Source: CAYONP01 sp964405335
Lineage (GTDB): Bacteria > Armatimonadota > UBA10988
DNA: 64,000 nt
Direction of reading: 5' to 3'
NCBI GenBank assembly: GCA_964405335.1
Contig: CAYONP010000006.1
Location: forward strand, 25,631-89,630
A program made the translations under genes and the position numbers. Within the stretch, counting starts at the first letter, position 1; each line of letters begins with the position of its first letter. Under the pieces are notes generated by a model. That model ran no database searches and was not told where the DNA came from. It saw only the letters and a list, made by a program, of their open reading frames with translations. Of this stretch, positions 35,123 through 44,705 are shown one piece after another.

Positions 35123-38100
35123 CTACGCGGACGGATCGAGCCGGACCACGAAGCTCCCCTCGAGCCGGTCGCCAGCCCGCACCACGATCGGCCCCATGCG
35201 GCAGTCGCTGATCAGGTGCTGCCAGACGCCGTCGGGCGCCAGGCAGGCGCGGGCGTGGCGATCGGCGGCGGCGAGTAGCGTCACGCCGCCCGACGGGCCG
35301 CTCAGCCCGGCCTCGTAGACGCAGAACTTGGTTCCCCGGAAGTCGTTGGTGCCCAGCTCGGTCTGATCGAGCGCCCACGGCCAGTCGGGCCGACGCCAGT
35401 CGGGCTGGTCGGGTAGCGAGGCATTGCGGCGGGCGCGCGCCGTGCCCTCGGGGCGGCCGATGTCGTCGTCGGGCAGGGTGCCCCACTCGCTCCAGCGGCG
35501 CCAGCGCAGAGTGTCGCAGTCGGGCCGGAGCAGCAACTTGAGCCCGATCTCGCGGGCGTCCAGGTCGGGTCCGTCGTACTGGTAGTCGTAGCTCACCTGC
35601 CCGACGCCGTCGCGGTCGAGTCGCCAGGTCACCTGCCCGGCGAACTGGTCGTACCGGTCGCGCACGGTCACCTCGACGCAGCCGTCGCGGTCGGTGACCT
35701 CGATCGCCTCGATCTGCCGGGTGGCCTCATCGGGTAGCAGCGCATAGGGCGGCGCGCTGGGGATCAGGTCGCCGTGGTCGTAGCGTGAGACGTGCAATCG
35801 CGGCCAGGCCGACAGCGGCCCGGCCGTCGGCGTGATGGTCCCCGCGGCACGGTCCCAGACCAGCTCGAAGCCGCTGCCGGCGAGGATGGTGAGCGAGCCG
35901 TCGTCACGCCGCGCGGGCGGCCCGGCCGAGGGCTGCGGCAGCGGGGCGGCGGGCGGCTCGCCGAGCGGCACGAGCAGCTCGGTAACCGGCTCGCCGTCGC
36001 GGCCGAATACCCGCAGCTCGCCGCGCTCGCCGGGCGCCAGCGGCAGCTCGATGGTCCCGGTGCGGCCGGGTGCCAGGGCCACGGTCGGCCGCGAGCGATG
36101 CTCGCCGACGCGCCACTCGAGCCGCAGCTCGGCCAGGTCGGTGAAGCTGTAGCGGTTCTCGACCGGCAGCCGCAGCACGGCTTGTCCGGCTCGCACCGCG
36201 GGCGAGCGGTCGGGGAACCAGACCGGGCTGAAGATCTGGCGGGCCTGGTGGAACTCGGGTTTCGGCCGGCGCCAGGCATCGACCAGTCCCCAGAAGCCGT
36301 GGTGCCAGGCATAGCCGGCGTGGCTGCCGTCGGTGAACCAGAAGGCGTCGTCGATGAACGCCCAGATGGCCCCGCCGGCGACCCGGTCGGAGTGAACGAT
36401 GCTACTCCAGGTGCCGGGCAGCGAGCCGGGCAGCAGGCCGGGCCCGCCGTAGCTCTGCGCGGCGTGGCGGGCCCAGGCCGAGTCGGGCTCGGCCTGCCCG
36501 TGACCCCACAGCTCGCGCAGGCCGGGGTTGACGCGTACGTCGGTCTGCTCGTGGCAGACGGGGAACATGTACTCGCCGAGCAGCAGCGGCCGCGGGTCGT
36601 CGGGCAGCAGGTCGTCGTAAGGATAGCCGGGATAGTGCAGGTTGGCCAGCTCGACCGCGCGCGACTCCTCGTACCGGCCGAAGGCGTGGTTGAAGGTCGT
36701 CGGCCGGCTCGGGTCGAGTTCGCGGGCGAGCCGGTGCGACAGCTCGAAGACCGGGTTGAACGACGACTCGTTGGCCAGCGACCAGAGCAGCACCGACGGA
36801 TGGTCGGCGCAGGCGTCGATCATCGCCGCGGTGGCGTCGAGCACCTCGTCGACGTACTCGAGCTGGTCGGTCGGCGAGACCCAGCAGTAGGGCGCCTCGA
36901 CCTCGACGTAGAGCCCGAGCCGGTCGGCCGCGTCGAGCAGCTCCTCGGTCGGCGGGTAGTGCGAGGTGCGCAGGTAGTTGAGGTTGGCGCCGCGGAACAG
37001 GCGCACATCGCGGTCGGCCCAGTCGGCGGTAGCCGCCCGGCCGGTCTGCGGGTCGATCTCGTGGTGACAGGCGCCGGCCAGCTTGATCCGCTCGCCGTTG
37101 AGATAGAGCTGCCGCTCGCGGATCTCGATCCGGGTGAAGCCGATCCGCCGCTCGACCCGCTCAAGCAGGCGGTCACCCTGTCGCAGCTCGAGCCGGAGCG
37201 TGTAGCGGTGCGGCTTCTCGGCGCTCCAGGCGCGCACCGCCGGCACCTCGAGGCGGACCGGCTCGCTGGCGGCGGCGGTCCGGGTCAGTGGCTCGGTCAG
37301 GCCGCCGCCGGTCAGCGTGGCGGTCAGGCTGGGCACTTCGCCGGCGGCGCCGGCTAGCTCGGCCGTGACGCTCAGTTGCCCGGTCCGGTACGATTCGTCG
37401 AGTCCCGCGACGACGCACAGCGAGCGCAGATGAGTCGCCGGCAGGGCGATCAGCCGCACCTTGCGCGGGATGCCGCCGAGATTGTGAAACGCGTACTGGC
37501 TGGCCACCGACAGCCGCTCGGCCGGCGTGTCGACCAGCAGTTCGAGATCGAGTCGATTGACCTCGCCGGGCCGCGCCGCGTCGGTGACGTCGAGCTCGAC
37601 GGGCAGGAACAGCCGGCCGCTCTCGCCGATCGGGTGGCCGTTGAGCCAGTATCTCGCCGAGCCGTGGACCGCGTCGAAGCGGAGGATCAGCCGCTGCCCG
37701 GCCCACTCGGCCGGCGGGGTGAAGGTTGTCGCGACAGCGATCGGCTGGTCGCGGGCAAAGCCGTAGCCCTGCTGCCGGAACTGGCCCGGCACGGTGAACG
37801 GCCGCCACGCCGGATCGGTCAGCGACAGGCCGCGCGCCTGCTCCGGCGGCGTCGCGGTCACCCGCCAGCGACCGTCGAGACCGACCACGCAGGACTCCAG
37901 CCCGCCCACTTCGCTCGGCACCGGGCGGAACCGCGGCGGCCTGAACCGCACGCCGCGTACCGGCACCTCGACGGTGGCCGAGCGGCCGTCGGCCACGGCG
38001 GCCAGCGTCGCCTCGGCCGCGTCGGGCAGGCCCTCGAGCAGCTCGGGCTCGAAAGTGAACCGGCCATCGGCGTCGGATTGGGTGGCCGCCAGCCGTTCGG

Positions 38101-38707
38101 TGCCGGCGCGCAGCTCGATCGCCGCGCCGGCCACCGGCTCGCAGGCCAGGTCGAGCACCTGGCCGGCGATGCCGACATATGGAGCGGGCGAGGCCAGCAG
38201 GCGCAGCACCGGCGGCGAGGGCAGCGGAGCCCACAGCTCGACCGCCGAGACGACCACGTTGACCGGCCCTTCGAGGCGGCAGCTCAGGCGCAGGCGGCCT
38301 TCGTCGAACGCCTCTGCGGGCAGGCGGAAGAGCAGTCGCGCGACGCCGCCACGGGGCAACGCATACGGGCCGTGGAGCAGCACCCCGCCGGCCCACAGGC
38401 TCTGCACCCGAGCGTTGTGCGGCTCGTTGGCGTAGGTCACCGCGACAACCCAGTCAACGGTGGGGTCGAGGCCGTCATAGACCAGGTCGAGGTGCTCCCA
38501 GTCCCAGGCGACGCTGCGCTCGCGCAGCCCGGCCGGCACATGCGCCTCGGCATAAGTGTGCACGTCGCCGCCGACCACATGCGGCTGAAGACCGGGCCGG
38601 CCACAGTCGTCGAACTGCTGCAGCCGGTAGCCGGCCGGCATCTCGGCCAGCGCCCCGGGCGACTCGCCGGCAAGCTGGGCGCCGAGGAAGAGCAGCGCAC
38701 CGATCAC
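35123..38707 (-). CDS. Secreted GH2-family beta-galactosidase-like glycoside hydrolase
   Basis: A 1194-residue exported enzyme. It begins with a signal peptide (MIGALLFLGAQLAGESPG), an extra N-terminal domain (about 20-270), then the GH2 sugar-binding domain (YWLNGHPIGESG), an immunoglobulin-like domain and the TIM barrel (about 555-850). The acid/base is Glu647 in SLANESSFN and the nucleophile Glu712 in LLGEYMFP. LYLNGERIKLAGACHHEI and NYLRTSHYPPTEELLDAAD are standard GH2 landmarks. The long C-terminal beta region (about 900-1194) could bind carbohydrate. GH2 covers beta-galactosidases, beta-glucuronidases and beta-mannosidases; the choice cannot be made here. Its start overlaps the stop of the ceramidase-like gene by four bases, showing translational coupling. 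Confidence 0.88.
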   Translation of the reverse strand: MIGALLFLGAQLAGESPGALAEMPAGYRLQQFDDCGRPGLQPHVVGGDVHTYAEAHVPAGLRERSVAWDWEHLDLVYDGLDPTVDWVVAVTYANEPHNARVQSLWAGGVLLHGPYALPRGGVARLLFRLPAEAFDEGRLRLSCRLEGPVNVVVSAVELWAPLPSPPVLRLLASPAPYVGIAGQVLDLACEPVAGAAIELRAGTERLAATQSDADGRFTFEPELLEGLPDAAEATLAAVADGRSATVEVPVRGVRFRPPRFRPVPSEVGGLESCVVGLDGRWRVTATPPEQARGLSLTDPAWRPFTVPGQFRQQGYGFARDQPIAVATTFTPPAEWAGQRLILRFDAVHGSARYWLNGHPIGESGRLFLPVELDVTDAARPGEVNRLDLELLVDTPAERLSVASQYAFHNLGGIPRKVRLIALPATHLRSLCVVAGLDESYRTGQLSVTAELAGAAGEVPSLTATLTGGGLTEPLTRTAAASEPVRLEVPAVRAWSAEKPHRYTLRLELRQGDRLLERVERRIGFTRIEIRERQLYLNGERIKLAGACHHEIDPQTGRAATADWADRDVRLFRGANLNYLRTSHYPPTEELLDAADRLGLYVEVEAPYCWVSPTDQLEYVDEVLDATAAMIDACADHPSVLLWSLANESSFNPVFELSHRLARELDPSRPTTFNHAFGRYEESRAVELANLHYPGYPYDDLLPDDPRPLLLGEYMFPVCHEQTDVRVNPGLRELWGHGQAEPDSAWARHAAQSYGGPGLLPGSLPGTWSSIVHSDRVAGGAIWAFIDDAFWFTDGSHAGYAWHHGFWGLVDAWRRPKPEFHQARQIFSPVWFPDRSPAVRAGQAVLRLPVENRYSFTDLAELRLEWRVGEHRSRPTVALAPGRTGTIELPLAPGERGELRVFGRDGEPVTELLVPLGEPPAAPLPQPSAGPPARRDDGSLTILAGSGFELVWDRAAGTITPTAGPLSAWPRLHVSRYDHGDLIPSAPPYALLPDEATRQIEAIEVTDRDGCVEVTVRDRYDQFAGQVTWRLDRDGVGQVSYDYQYDGPDLDAREIGLKLLLRPDCDTLRWRRWSEWGTLPDDDIGRPEGTARARRNASLPDQPDWRRPDWPWALDQTELGTNDFRGTKFCVYEAGLSGPSGGVTLLAAADRHARACLAPDGVWQHLISDCRMGPIVVRAGDRLEGSFVVRLDPSA

Positions 38708-39975
38708 GATGCCTCTCCACGCCGAGCCAGCGCCACTGCCGCCTCGACGATCTGCTCGCCCGCGCCGGGCGCCAGGCAGCTCGAGCTGAGGAAGGTCGTC
38801 TCGTAGCCGCCCCGGGCGAACGCCTCGCGGTGCGGGATGTAGCCGACCCGACCGTTGCTGTAAGCGGCAATCAGCCCGTGCCGCGGGTGGAGCCGCTCCT
38901 TGAGGCCGAGCCCGAGCTGGACGAACAGCTCGCCCGGCACGGCGACCAGGTCGACTTCGTCGAGAGAGTGGACCTGGACCTCCGCCGGCTGCGTGCCCCG
39001 GGCGCGGATCTCCTCGACCAGCGCCGGGATCATCCGGTCATAGAGTGACGGATCGACGAACCGCTGCGCGCCCCGCACGGTGCCGGCAATCTCGTCGGCC
39101 GTCGGCTCGCGGTACGGCAGGTCGATCACCGTCGAGCGCGAGTCGAGCGCCACCGAGTCACGCCACTCGAGCCGCTCAAGCACGCTCTGCGCCGCCGCCG
39201 CCAGCCGCTCGCCAAGCTCGCTCATCGGCGCGCTGCGTCCGCCGTCGAGCGGATCGGCGAAGTGGACACAGCCGGCGGCGCCCTGGACAAACATCGGCAC
39301 CGGGCAGCCCTGCGCGCGCAGCCGGTCGGCCAGCACGCCGGGGAAGCCGGCCGAGATGACCCCGTCGCTGCCGTGGTGGGTCGGGTGGCAGGTGTAGTTG
39401 ATCAGCGCGCCGAGCAGCCCACCGCCCGGCCGACGCAGGGCGATGACCGCCAGCTCCGGGTCGATCGGTCCTTCGAGGTACATCGCGTCGGGCTGCTCGA
39501 AGTGGCCGTGGGTGCGCACCGTGCCGTCGCGCAGGACGACGCGGCGGTTGTGCGCCACCGTCGTCTCGAAGCCCCAGCCGAAGCCCAACTCGGCCGGCTC
39601 GAGCGCCGCCAGCGCCGCGGCGAAGGCCGCGCCGACGCGCTCGAGCAGCAGCTCGACATAGGGCCCATGCTTGTCCACCTCGCCCGCGCCGCAGGCCGCC
39701 GGCCCCGCGTGGGTGTGGGTGGTGCAGACCATCACCCGCTCGCCCGCGAAGCCGAGCCGCGCGGCGGCGGCGCGCAGCGCGGCCACCTCATCGGCCTCGA
39801 CCGAAAGCAGGTCGAGCTGCACGATGGCCAGGGCCGCCTCGTCTTCGAGCACGGCCACGCGGGCGTAGAGCGGGTCGCGGATTTCGCGGGCCTCGCGCCG
39901 CGCCAGCCAGCCAACAACGGGCGTGCCGAGCGGCGGGGTGATGTCGACCTGGGCGAATCCCGCGCGGAGGCTCAT
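38704..39975 (-). CDS. Neutral/alkaline ceramidase-like protein (N-terminal domain type)
   Basis: A 423-residue protein with the N-terminal fold of neutral/alkaline non-lysosomal ceramidases. It opens with FAQVDITPPLGTPVVGW, and metal-binding residues are expected in CTTHTHAGPAACG and INYTCHPTHHGSD. The immunoglobulin-like C-terminal domain of true ceramidases is absent. Short homologues of this kind are frequent in Planctomycetota, Lentisphaerota and relatives, where the physiological substrate is unknown and a sugar or amide hydrolase role is as plausible as ceramide. No signal peptide is seen. It overlaps the DegT stop upstream (ATGA at 39972-39975) and the GH2 start downstream, so it is the middle gene of a three-gene coupled operon. 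Confidence 0.82.
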   Translation of the reverse strand: MSLRAGFAQVDITPPLGTPVVGWLARREAREIRDPLYARVAVLEDEAALAIVQLDLLSVEADEVAALRAAAARLGFAGERVMVCTTHTHAGPAACGAGEVDKHGPYVELLLERVGAAFAAALAALEPAELGFGWGFETTVAHNRRVVLRDGTVRTHGHFEQPDAMYLEGPIDPELAVIALRRPGGGLLGALINYTCHPTHHGSDGVISAGFPGVLADRLRAQGCPVPMFVQGAAGCVHFADPLDGGRSAPMSELGERLAAAAQSVLERLEWRDSVALDSRSTVIDLPYREPTADEIAGTVRGAQRFVDPSLYDRMIPALVEEIRARGTQPAEVQVHSLDEVDLVAVPGELFVQLGLGLKERLHPRHGLIAAYSNGRVGYIPHREAFARGGYETTFLSSSCLAPGAGEQIVEAAVALARRGEAS

Positions 39976-41240
39976 GACGGCTCCCAATCGTGCAGCTCGC
40001 CGGCGTGCTCGAGCACCTTGGCAATCGCATCGGCCAGCAGTTTCGCCTCGGCGGGGGTGTTCGGCGGGCGGATCGGGTCGGTCATGCCGGTATGGCAACC
40101 GCAATGCCGCTGGGCTTGGGGGAACTGCTCCAGCGTGTAGTCGACGCGGCTGTTGTGGCAGCTCCACGGCGCACCGCGGCCGTAGGCGTTGCGCGCCTGG
40201 AAGACGTTCATCGCCGGCAGCGGCACCCGCTGCCAGACCGCCGTCGGCATGCCCTCGGCGGTCAGCGCGCGGACCAACTTGTCGCGGAAGCCGGCCGGGT
40301 CGCCCTCGGCGCCGAGCAGCGCCATGTCGAACCGCAGCGTGAAGTTGTACCAGTTGTGGATGTGCCCTTCGGGCGCGGTCGGCAGGATCAGGCCCGGCGC
40401 GCCGGCGAGCTCGGCGCTGAGCAGCGCGGCGTTGGCGGCGATCTGCTCGAGGTAGCCGTCGAGCTTGGTCAGTTGCGCCCGGGCGAAGGCCGCGGCCAGG
40501 TCGTTGCCGAGGTATTTGTAGCCCAGCGCATAGCCCTCGGCGCCGGGCCCGTCGTGCGGCGGGCCGCTGTCGGCATAGAGCGAGAGCGCCTTGCCGCGGG
40601 CGAGCACCTCCTCGTCGTCGGTGACGAACAGCCCGCCCTCGCCGCCGCAGAGCAGCTTGTTCTGATTGCACGAGAAGGCCGCCGCGTCGCCGAAGGTGCC
40701 GACCTTGCCGCCGCGGAAGGTGGCCCCGTGACCCTGCGCGCAATCCTCGATGATCCGCAGGTCGTAGCGCCCGGCGACTTCGAGCACGGCCTCCATGTCG
40801 ACCGCCAGCCCGTGCAGATGGACGACCATGATCGCCCGCGTGCGCGGGGTGACGGCCGCCTCGAGCAGCGACGGGTCGAGGTTGATGGTCGCGAAATCGA
40901 TGTCGACGAAGACCGGGATCGCCTGGTGGTGCAGGATAGCCATGCACGAGCTGGGCCAGGAGTAGGCCGGGCAGAGCACCTCGTCGCCGGCGCCCAGGCC
41001 GACCCCGGCCACGCACATGTGCAGGGCGCCGGTGCCGCTACCGGCGTTGAACACGAAACGGTTGCCGTTCCAGGCGGCGAACTCCTCTTCGAGCGCGCGG
41101 CACTGCGGCCCACCGACGTGCGTCGGCGACTCTAGAGATTCGAGCACCATGCGGCGATCGAGCTCGTCAATCGGTGGCCAGCGGCCGATCCGTCCTTCGT
41201 CGATGGCCCGCGGTCCGCCCAGCAACGCCAGCTTGCTCAC
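39972..41240 (-). CDS. DegT/DnrJ/EryC1-family aminotransferase (AHBA-synthase/StrS-like)
   Basis: A 422-residue PLP-dependent sugar-type aminotransferase. NAGSGTGALHMC and CPAYSWPSSCMAIL form the cofactor pocket, IIEDCAQGHGATFRGGKVG is the family signature, and the PLP lysine is in SCNQNKLLCGGEGG. These enzymes aminate keto-sugars or cyclitols, or make AHBA-like precursors. Co-expression with a ceramidase-like protein and a GH2 enzyme suggests processing of amino-sugar-containing material, which is inference. The GTG at 41240 is taken as start: GGGAGG is six bases upstream and homologues begin with SKLALLGG. The ATG at 41246 abuts the ribosome-binding site and is less likely. Confidence 0.88.
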   Translation of the reverse strand: MSKLALLGGPRAIDEGRIGRWPPIDELDRRMVLESLESPTHVGGPQCRALEEEFAAWNGNRFVFNAGSGTGALHMCVAGVGLGAGDEVLCPAYSWPSSCMAILHHQAIPVFVDIDFATINLDPSLLEAAVTPRTRAIMVVHLHGLAVDMEAVLEVAGRYDLRIIEDCAQGHGATFRGGKVGTFGDAAAFSCNQNKLLCGGEGGLFVTDDEEVLARGKALSLYADSGPPHDGPGAEGYALGYKYLGNDLAAAFARAQLTKLDGYLEQIAANAALLSAELAGAPGLILPTAPEGHIHNWYNFTLRFDMALLGAEGDPAGFRDKLVRALTAEGMPTAVWQRVPLPAMNVFQARNAYGRGAPWSCHNSRVDYTLEQFPQAQRHCGCHTGMTDPIRPPNTPAEAKLLADAIAKVLEHAGELHDWEPS

Positions 41241-41261
41241 CCGCATCCTCCCGGCGCGGCT

Positions 41262-41290
41262 GTTGTAGCGCACCCGCGCGATGCTGGCAA
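41262..41290 (-). promoter_or_regulatory. Promoter of the DegT-ceramidase-GH2 operon
   Basis: On the minus strand TTGCCA (41285-41290), 17 bases, then TACAAC (41262-41267). Both hexamers are close to consensus. The transcript would start about 15 bases before the GTG at 41240, just enough to include GGGAGG. Confidence 0.6.
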
Positions 41291-41318
41291 ACAGAAACCG
41301 CGCCGCCGGCCGCTCCGG

Positions 41319-41834
41319 TCAGCGGCGCAGCTCCCAGGCCAGGTGGGCCAGCTCGGGGGCGATCAGCCGGTCCATCGCCACCTCGACGGCGTTCGGCGAG
41401 CCGGGCATGCTGAACACCAGCGTGCCCTCGCGCACGCCGGCCACGGCGCGACTGAGCATCGCCGCCGCGCCGACCTCCTGGTAGCTGAGCAGGCGGAACA
41501 GCTCGCCGAAGCCGGGCAGCAGCTTGTCGAGCCGCGCGGCGACGGCGTCGTAGGTGCGGTCGCGCCGGGCGATGCCGGTGCCGCCGTTGAGCAGCACCGC
41601 GTCGATGTCGTCGCGGGCGCAGAGCGATTCGAGCAGGGGACCGATCAGGTCCGGCTCGTCGGGTAGAATCTGGTAGTCGAGCACCACCGCGCCGGCCGCC
41701 TCGAGTCGCTCGCGGCAGAGCCGGCCGCTGGCGTCGGTCTCGGGGGTGCGGGTATCGCTGATAGTCACCACCGCGCAGCGGACCGGCTCACGCGCGGCGG
41801 CCTGGTCGCGGTGCTCCTGGCTCGGTTGGCTCAT
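41319..41834 (-). CDS. moaB: MoaB/MogA-family molybdenum cofactor biosynthesis protein
   Basis: A 171-residue protein of the MoaB/MogA family, which adenylylates molybdopterin before molybdate insertion. Landmarks are AVVTISDTRTPETDASG, VLLNGGTGIARRDRT and VFSMPGSPNAVEVAM. Length fits MoaB. The ATG at 41834 is chosen because GGAG lies five bases upstream; two upstream ATGs in frame (41852 and 41915) have no such site. No molybdoenzyme lies in the window, but the ThiF/MoeB-rhodanese gene at 14.1 kb could serve the same pathway. Confidence 0.88.
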   Translation of the reverse strand: MSQPSQEHRDQAAAREPVRCAVVTISDTRTPETDASGRLCRERLEAAGAVVLDYQILPDEPDLIGPLLESLCARDDIDAVLLNGGTGIARRDRTYDAVAARLDKLLPGFGELFRLLSYQEVGAAAMLSRAVAGVREGTLVFSMPGSPNAVEVAMDRLIAPELAHLAWELRR

Positions 41835-42007
41835 CACGGCTCCGTTCGTCATCGATTCGTTATGACCTGGCGCGGTGGGTGGGGAATGGGGTAGAAGTGA
41901 CGAAAGAGTCAGCAAGGGCGGAATCCGCGTCGCGGATCGACCGCTTAGTATGGTATGGACCCACCAGGCGGTGGGGTTAGGCGCTCGGTCGCACCGAGGA
42001 GCAGCGC

Positions 42008-42397
42008 ATGACGAGGCGTCGGAGACGGGGGTCGAACCTGGTCGAGATGGCCTTCGCCCTGCCGGTGTTCGTGCTGGTAGTGCTCGGCATCATGGTCCTG
42101 TCGCAGGTGTACAACCACCAGATGTCGCTCAACACGGCGGCCCGCGAGGCGGCGCGCATGGGCGCCGTCGGCCACGGTGACGCGGCGATCCATCGCCGGA
42201 TCGACTCGATCACTCAGCACCTCGACCACCACCCGACGCGGTTCACGGTGCTCCTCGATCGCACCACGCAGCGTTACGCTGTGCGCATCACCTATGTTGA
42301 AAAGTGTGGCGTGCCTGTGCTCGGGTTGTTGTTCAACAATAAAGTCCTTGCCGCACAGGCCGAACATGTCTATGAGACCGATTGGGTCGAGCGGTGA
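42008..42397 (+). CDS. TadE-like pseudopilin
   Basis: A 129-residue protein. A positively charged start (MTRRRRRGSNLVEMAF) is followed by one hydrophobic segment (about 15-36). The G|SNLVE pattern with Glu at +5 is the cleavage site of Flp-type prepilin peptidases. The remainder is a small extracellular domain. TadE-like pseudopilins work with Tad secretion machinery to assemble Flp pili or export proteins. GAGGAG lies six bases before the ATG. It is the first gene of a TadE-TadG-TadE-CpaB group. Confidence 0.85.
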   Translation: MTRRRRRGSNLVEMAFALPVFVLVVLGIMVLSQVYNHQMSLNTAAREAARMGAVGHGDAAIHRRIDSITQHLDHHPTRFTVLLDRTTQRYAVRITYVEKCGVPVLGLLFNNKVLAAQAEHVYETDWVER

Positions 42398-42485
42398 AGC
42401 CGCCGGACGCCGTGGTGCGCGCTTGCTTGTCCTCAGGGGACGTGCCGACTGAGCGATCCTGGCGACCCGCTGGTGGGGCACGAGT

Positions 42486-44231
42486 ATGTTGTCACGGAGA
42501 ACCGCGCGGAGACGTGGTCAGACCATCGTCTTCCTCGCCCTGGCGCTGGGCATGATCCTGGCGGCCGGGGCGCTGGTGATCGATAACGGCACCAAGCATC
42601 GCGTGCGCGCGCAGACGCAACATGCCGCCGACGCTGCGGCGCTGGCCGGCATGGCTGAGTTCGCCGCCACGCGTGACGGCACCGCGGCGCGTGGCAAGGC
42701 GCTCGATGTGCTGGCCGAGAACGGCTATCAGTCGGGCCAGCGGGGCGTGGTCGGAATCGAGCTGTGGGCCTACGACGCGGACAACTACAACGCGACCACC
42801 AGCCTGCCTAAGGATCCGCTCACGGGCAACCGCTACTCGTGCAAGATCTTCCGCGAGCTGCCACAGAACATCGCCGCCACGTTCGGGGTGCGGCGCACGC
42901 AGGTCGAAGGCTTCGCCGTCGCCGCGCTGATTGGCGCGGTGCCGATCGACATCGACTTCGAGACCAACATGGGCTTTCCCGACAAGGCCAACTTGGCCCA
43001 GTTCGGGCCCGACGCGCCCTACACCTTCGGCGACGCGTACTCGACGCGGATGCTCAACGACGGCAGCCCGAACCCGCTCTACAACCCGAGCGGTTACCGC
43101 TTCGACATGTTCGTCCCCGACGACCTCGAGGCCTCGACCGGCTCGTCCTTCGTGCGGGTCGAGATCTTCGACGCCGACACCATCAACCGCGGTCCGCACG
43201 TGGTCAAGAACCCATCGCGGCTGCAGGACACCGACGGCGACCCGACCGAGCCGGAGGTCGGCGGGCTGGACGAGATCCGCGCCACCGCCGCGGCGGGCGG
43301 CGATGTGGCGACCAGCCCGCAGCAGTTCTCCGGCCGCTCGACCCAGACCGAGTGGCAGATTCTCGATGCCGACAACGTCGTCGTCGCGACGGCCAGTTAC
43401 GGTCCGCTGTCGAACACGCCGTTCTGGTTCCACGACGAGGCGCCGGCGGCGGGCCCGCCGCGCACGGCGCAGGCCTTTCATGCCGAGTCGTGGCGGCGCC
43501 AGATCGGGCTCGACCTGAAGTGGATCACGCCCGAGGGGTTCGAGTTCGACATCAGCAACTACCGCCTGCCTTTCCGGGTGATGGTCCGCACCGTGCACGG
43601 TTCGAGCGAGAATGGTTACTCGATGCGGGTCAGCGCGCAGCGGCCCGACGGCGAGAAGTACGACCCGATGACCTACGGCACGACCGACACCGCCGCGTTG
43701 GCGATGTACGGCTACGGCCGGGTGCCGATCAACTTCCCCGCCACCGACGTGACCCAGATCCCGATCGGCAGCGTGCCGTCGGCGGCCAGCGACATCGTGA
43801 TCACGAACTACGACACCGACATCGGCTCGCAGTACTCGAAGTTCACCATGACCGGCTACGACGCGACCACCGGCCAGGGCGACTACCCGGTGCTCTTTCC
43901 GGCCCCGCCGTCGGCCACCGGCGCGAACGTGGTGCGCGACACGTCGGGCAACAAATACTACACTTACCTGAACGGTCACCTGTCGGCCAACGGGCAGTGG
44001 GAGACCGATCATGTCGACATCCCGGAAGAGGTGGTGATTCCGCAGACCAACGGATCCGGCGCGCTGGTGTTCAACCCACAGGGTAGAATCACGATTGTCG
44101 ATCAACGGGACTTCGAGGGCGCCGAGCTGCGGATCACCTACAGCGCCGGGGCGCATGATACGAGTGTATGGGAAGTCAGCTTCTCGGGCGACGCGGGCAC
44201 GGGCGATCAGCAGATCCTGCTGATCCGGTGA
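42486..44231 (+). CDS. TadG-like protein with large extracellular domain
   Basis: A 581-residue protein. Its N-terminus (RRRGQTIVFLALALGMILAA) is a TadG/Tad-domain membrane anchor. It continues into the family stretch AAGALVIDNGTKHRVRAQ and AADAAALAGMAEFA, typical of the putative Flp pilus-assembly TadE/G N-terminal domain. From about residue 150 there is a long extracellular region rich in Asp, Thr and Gly without a von Willebrand factor domain that I can recognise. GGAGRPKH-type catalytic motifs are absent. It lies between two TadE-like genes, so it belongs to the same surface apparatus. Confidence 0.78.
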   Translation: MLSRRTARRRGQTIVFLALALGMILAAGALVIDNGTKHRVRAQTQHAADAAALAGMAEFAATRDGTAARGKALDVLAENGYQSGQRGVVGIELWAYDADNYNATTSLPKDPLTGNRYSCKIFRELPQNIAATFGVRRTQVEGFAVAALIGAVPIDIDFETNMGFPDKANLAQFGPDAPYTFGDAYSTRMLNDGSPNPLYNPSGYRFDMFVPDDLEASTGSSFVRVEIFDADTINRGPHVVKNPSRLQDTDGDPTEPEVGGLDEIRATAAAGGDVATSPQQFSGRSTQTEWQILDADNVVVATASYGPLSNTPFWFHDEAPAAGPPRTAQAFHAESWRRQIGLDLKWITPEGFEFDISNYRLPFRVMVRTVHGSSENGYSMRVSAQRPDGEKYDPMTYGTTDTAALAMYGYGRVPINFPATDVTQIPIGSVPSAASDIVITNYDTDIGSQYSKFTMTGYDATTGQGDYPVLFPAPPSATGANVVRDTSGNKYYTYLNGHLSANGQWETDHVDIPEEVVIPQTNGSGALVFNPQGRITIVDQRDFEGAELRITYSAGAHDTSVWEVSFSGDAGTGDQQILLIR

Positions 44232-44240
44232 GGATGAGCT

Positions 44241-44663
44241 ATGCGACGAATGACATGGGCTGCCCGCCGGCGGGGGCAGGCGCTGCTCGAGACGGGCCTG
44301 GTGCTGCTGTTCCTGTCGACCCTGTTGCTCGGCGTGATCGGCTTCGGGCAGCTGATCACCGCCTCGTCGACGCTCGAGACGGCGGCGCGGGACGGCTGCC
44401 GCGAGGCCAGTGCCGGGCACAGCAACCAGGCCATCCGCGACGCCGTGCTGAAAGCCATGTCGCCCCAGGGCGACCCGACCAAGGTGCGGGGCGAAGTGGC
44501 GATTGCCATCAACCCCGATACGGAAGGTCTGCGCACCTTTAAGACGGAAGTGACCGTCGAAGTGTGGTGGCGGTATCCGATCAGCGTGCCGCTGTTCAAC
44601 CTGATCGTCCGCGATCGGTTGCTCTACGCGAAAAAGACGATGCTGGTCACGGCCGGGATCTGA
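44241..44663 (+). CDS. Second TadE-like pseudopilin
   Basis: A 140-residue protein with the same plan as the gene at 42.0 kb: basic start, G|QALLE processing site, one hydrophobic helix (about 14-38) and a small extracellular domain with few cysteines. ASSTLETAARDGCREASAG matches the post-helix region of TadE proteins. The ATG at 44241 begins nine bases after the TadG stop codon. Two TadE paralogues flanking TadG is a common arrangement for TadE/TadF. Confidence 0.85.
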   Translation: MRRMTWAARRRGQALLETGLVLLFLSTLLLGVIGFGQLITASSTLETAARDGCREASAGHSNQAIRDAVLKAMSPQGDPTKVRGEVAIAINPDTEGLRTFKTEVTVEVWWRYPISVPLFNLIVRDRLLYAKKTMLVTAGI

Positions 44664-44705
44664 CCCGCGGCGACCGCCGCAGGGCCCGGGAGGCAAGGCT
44701 GGCGG

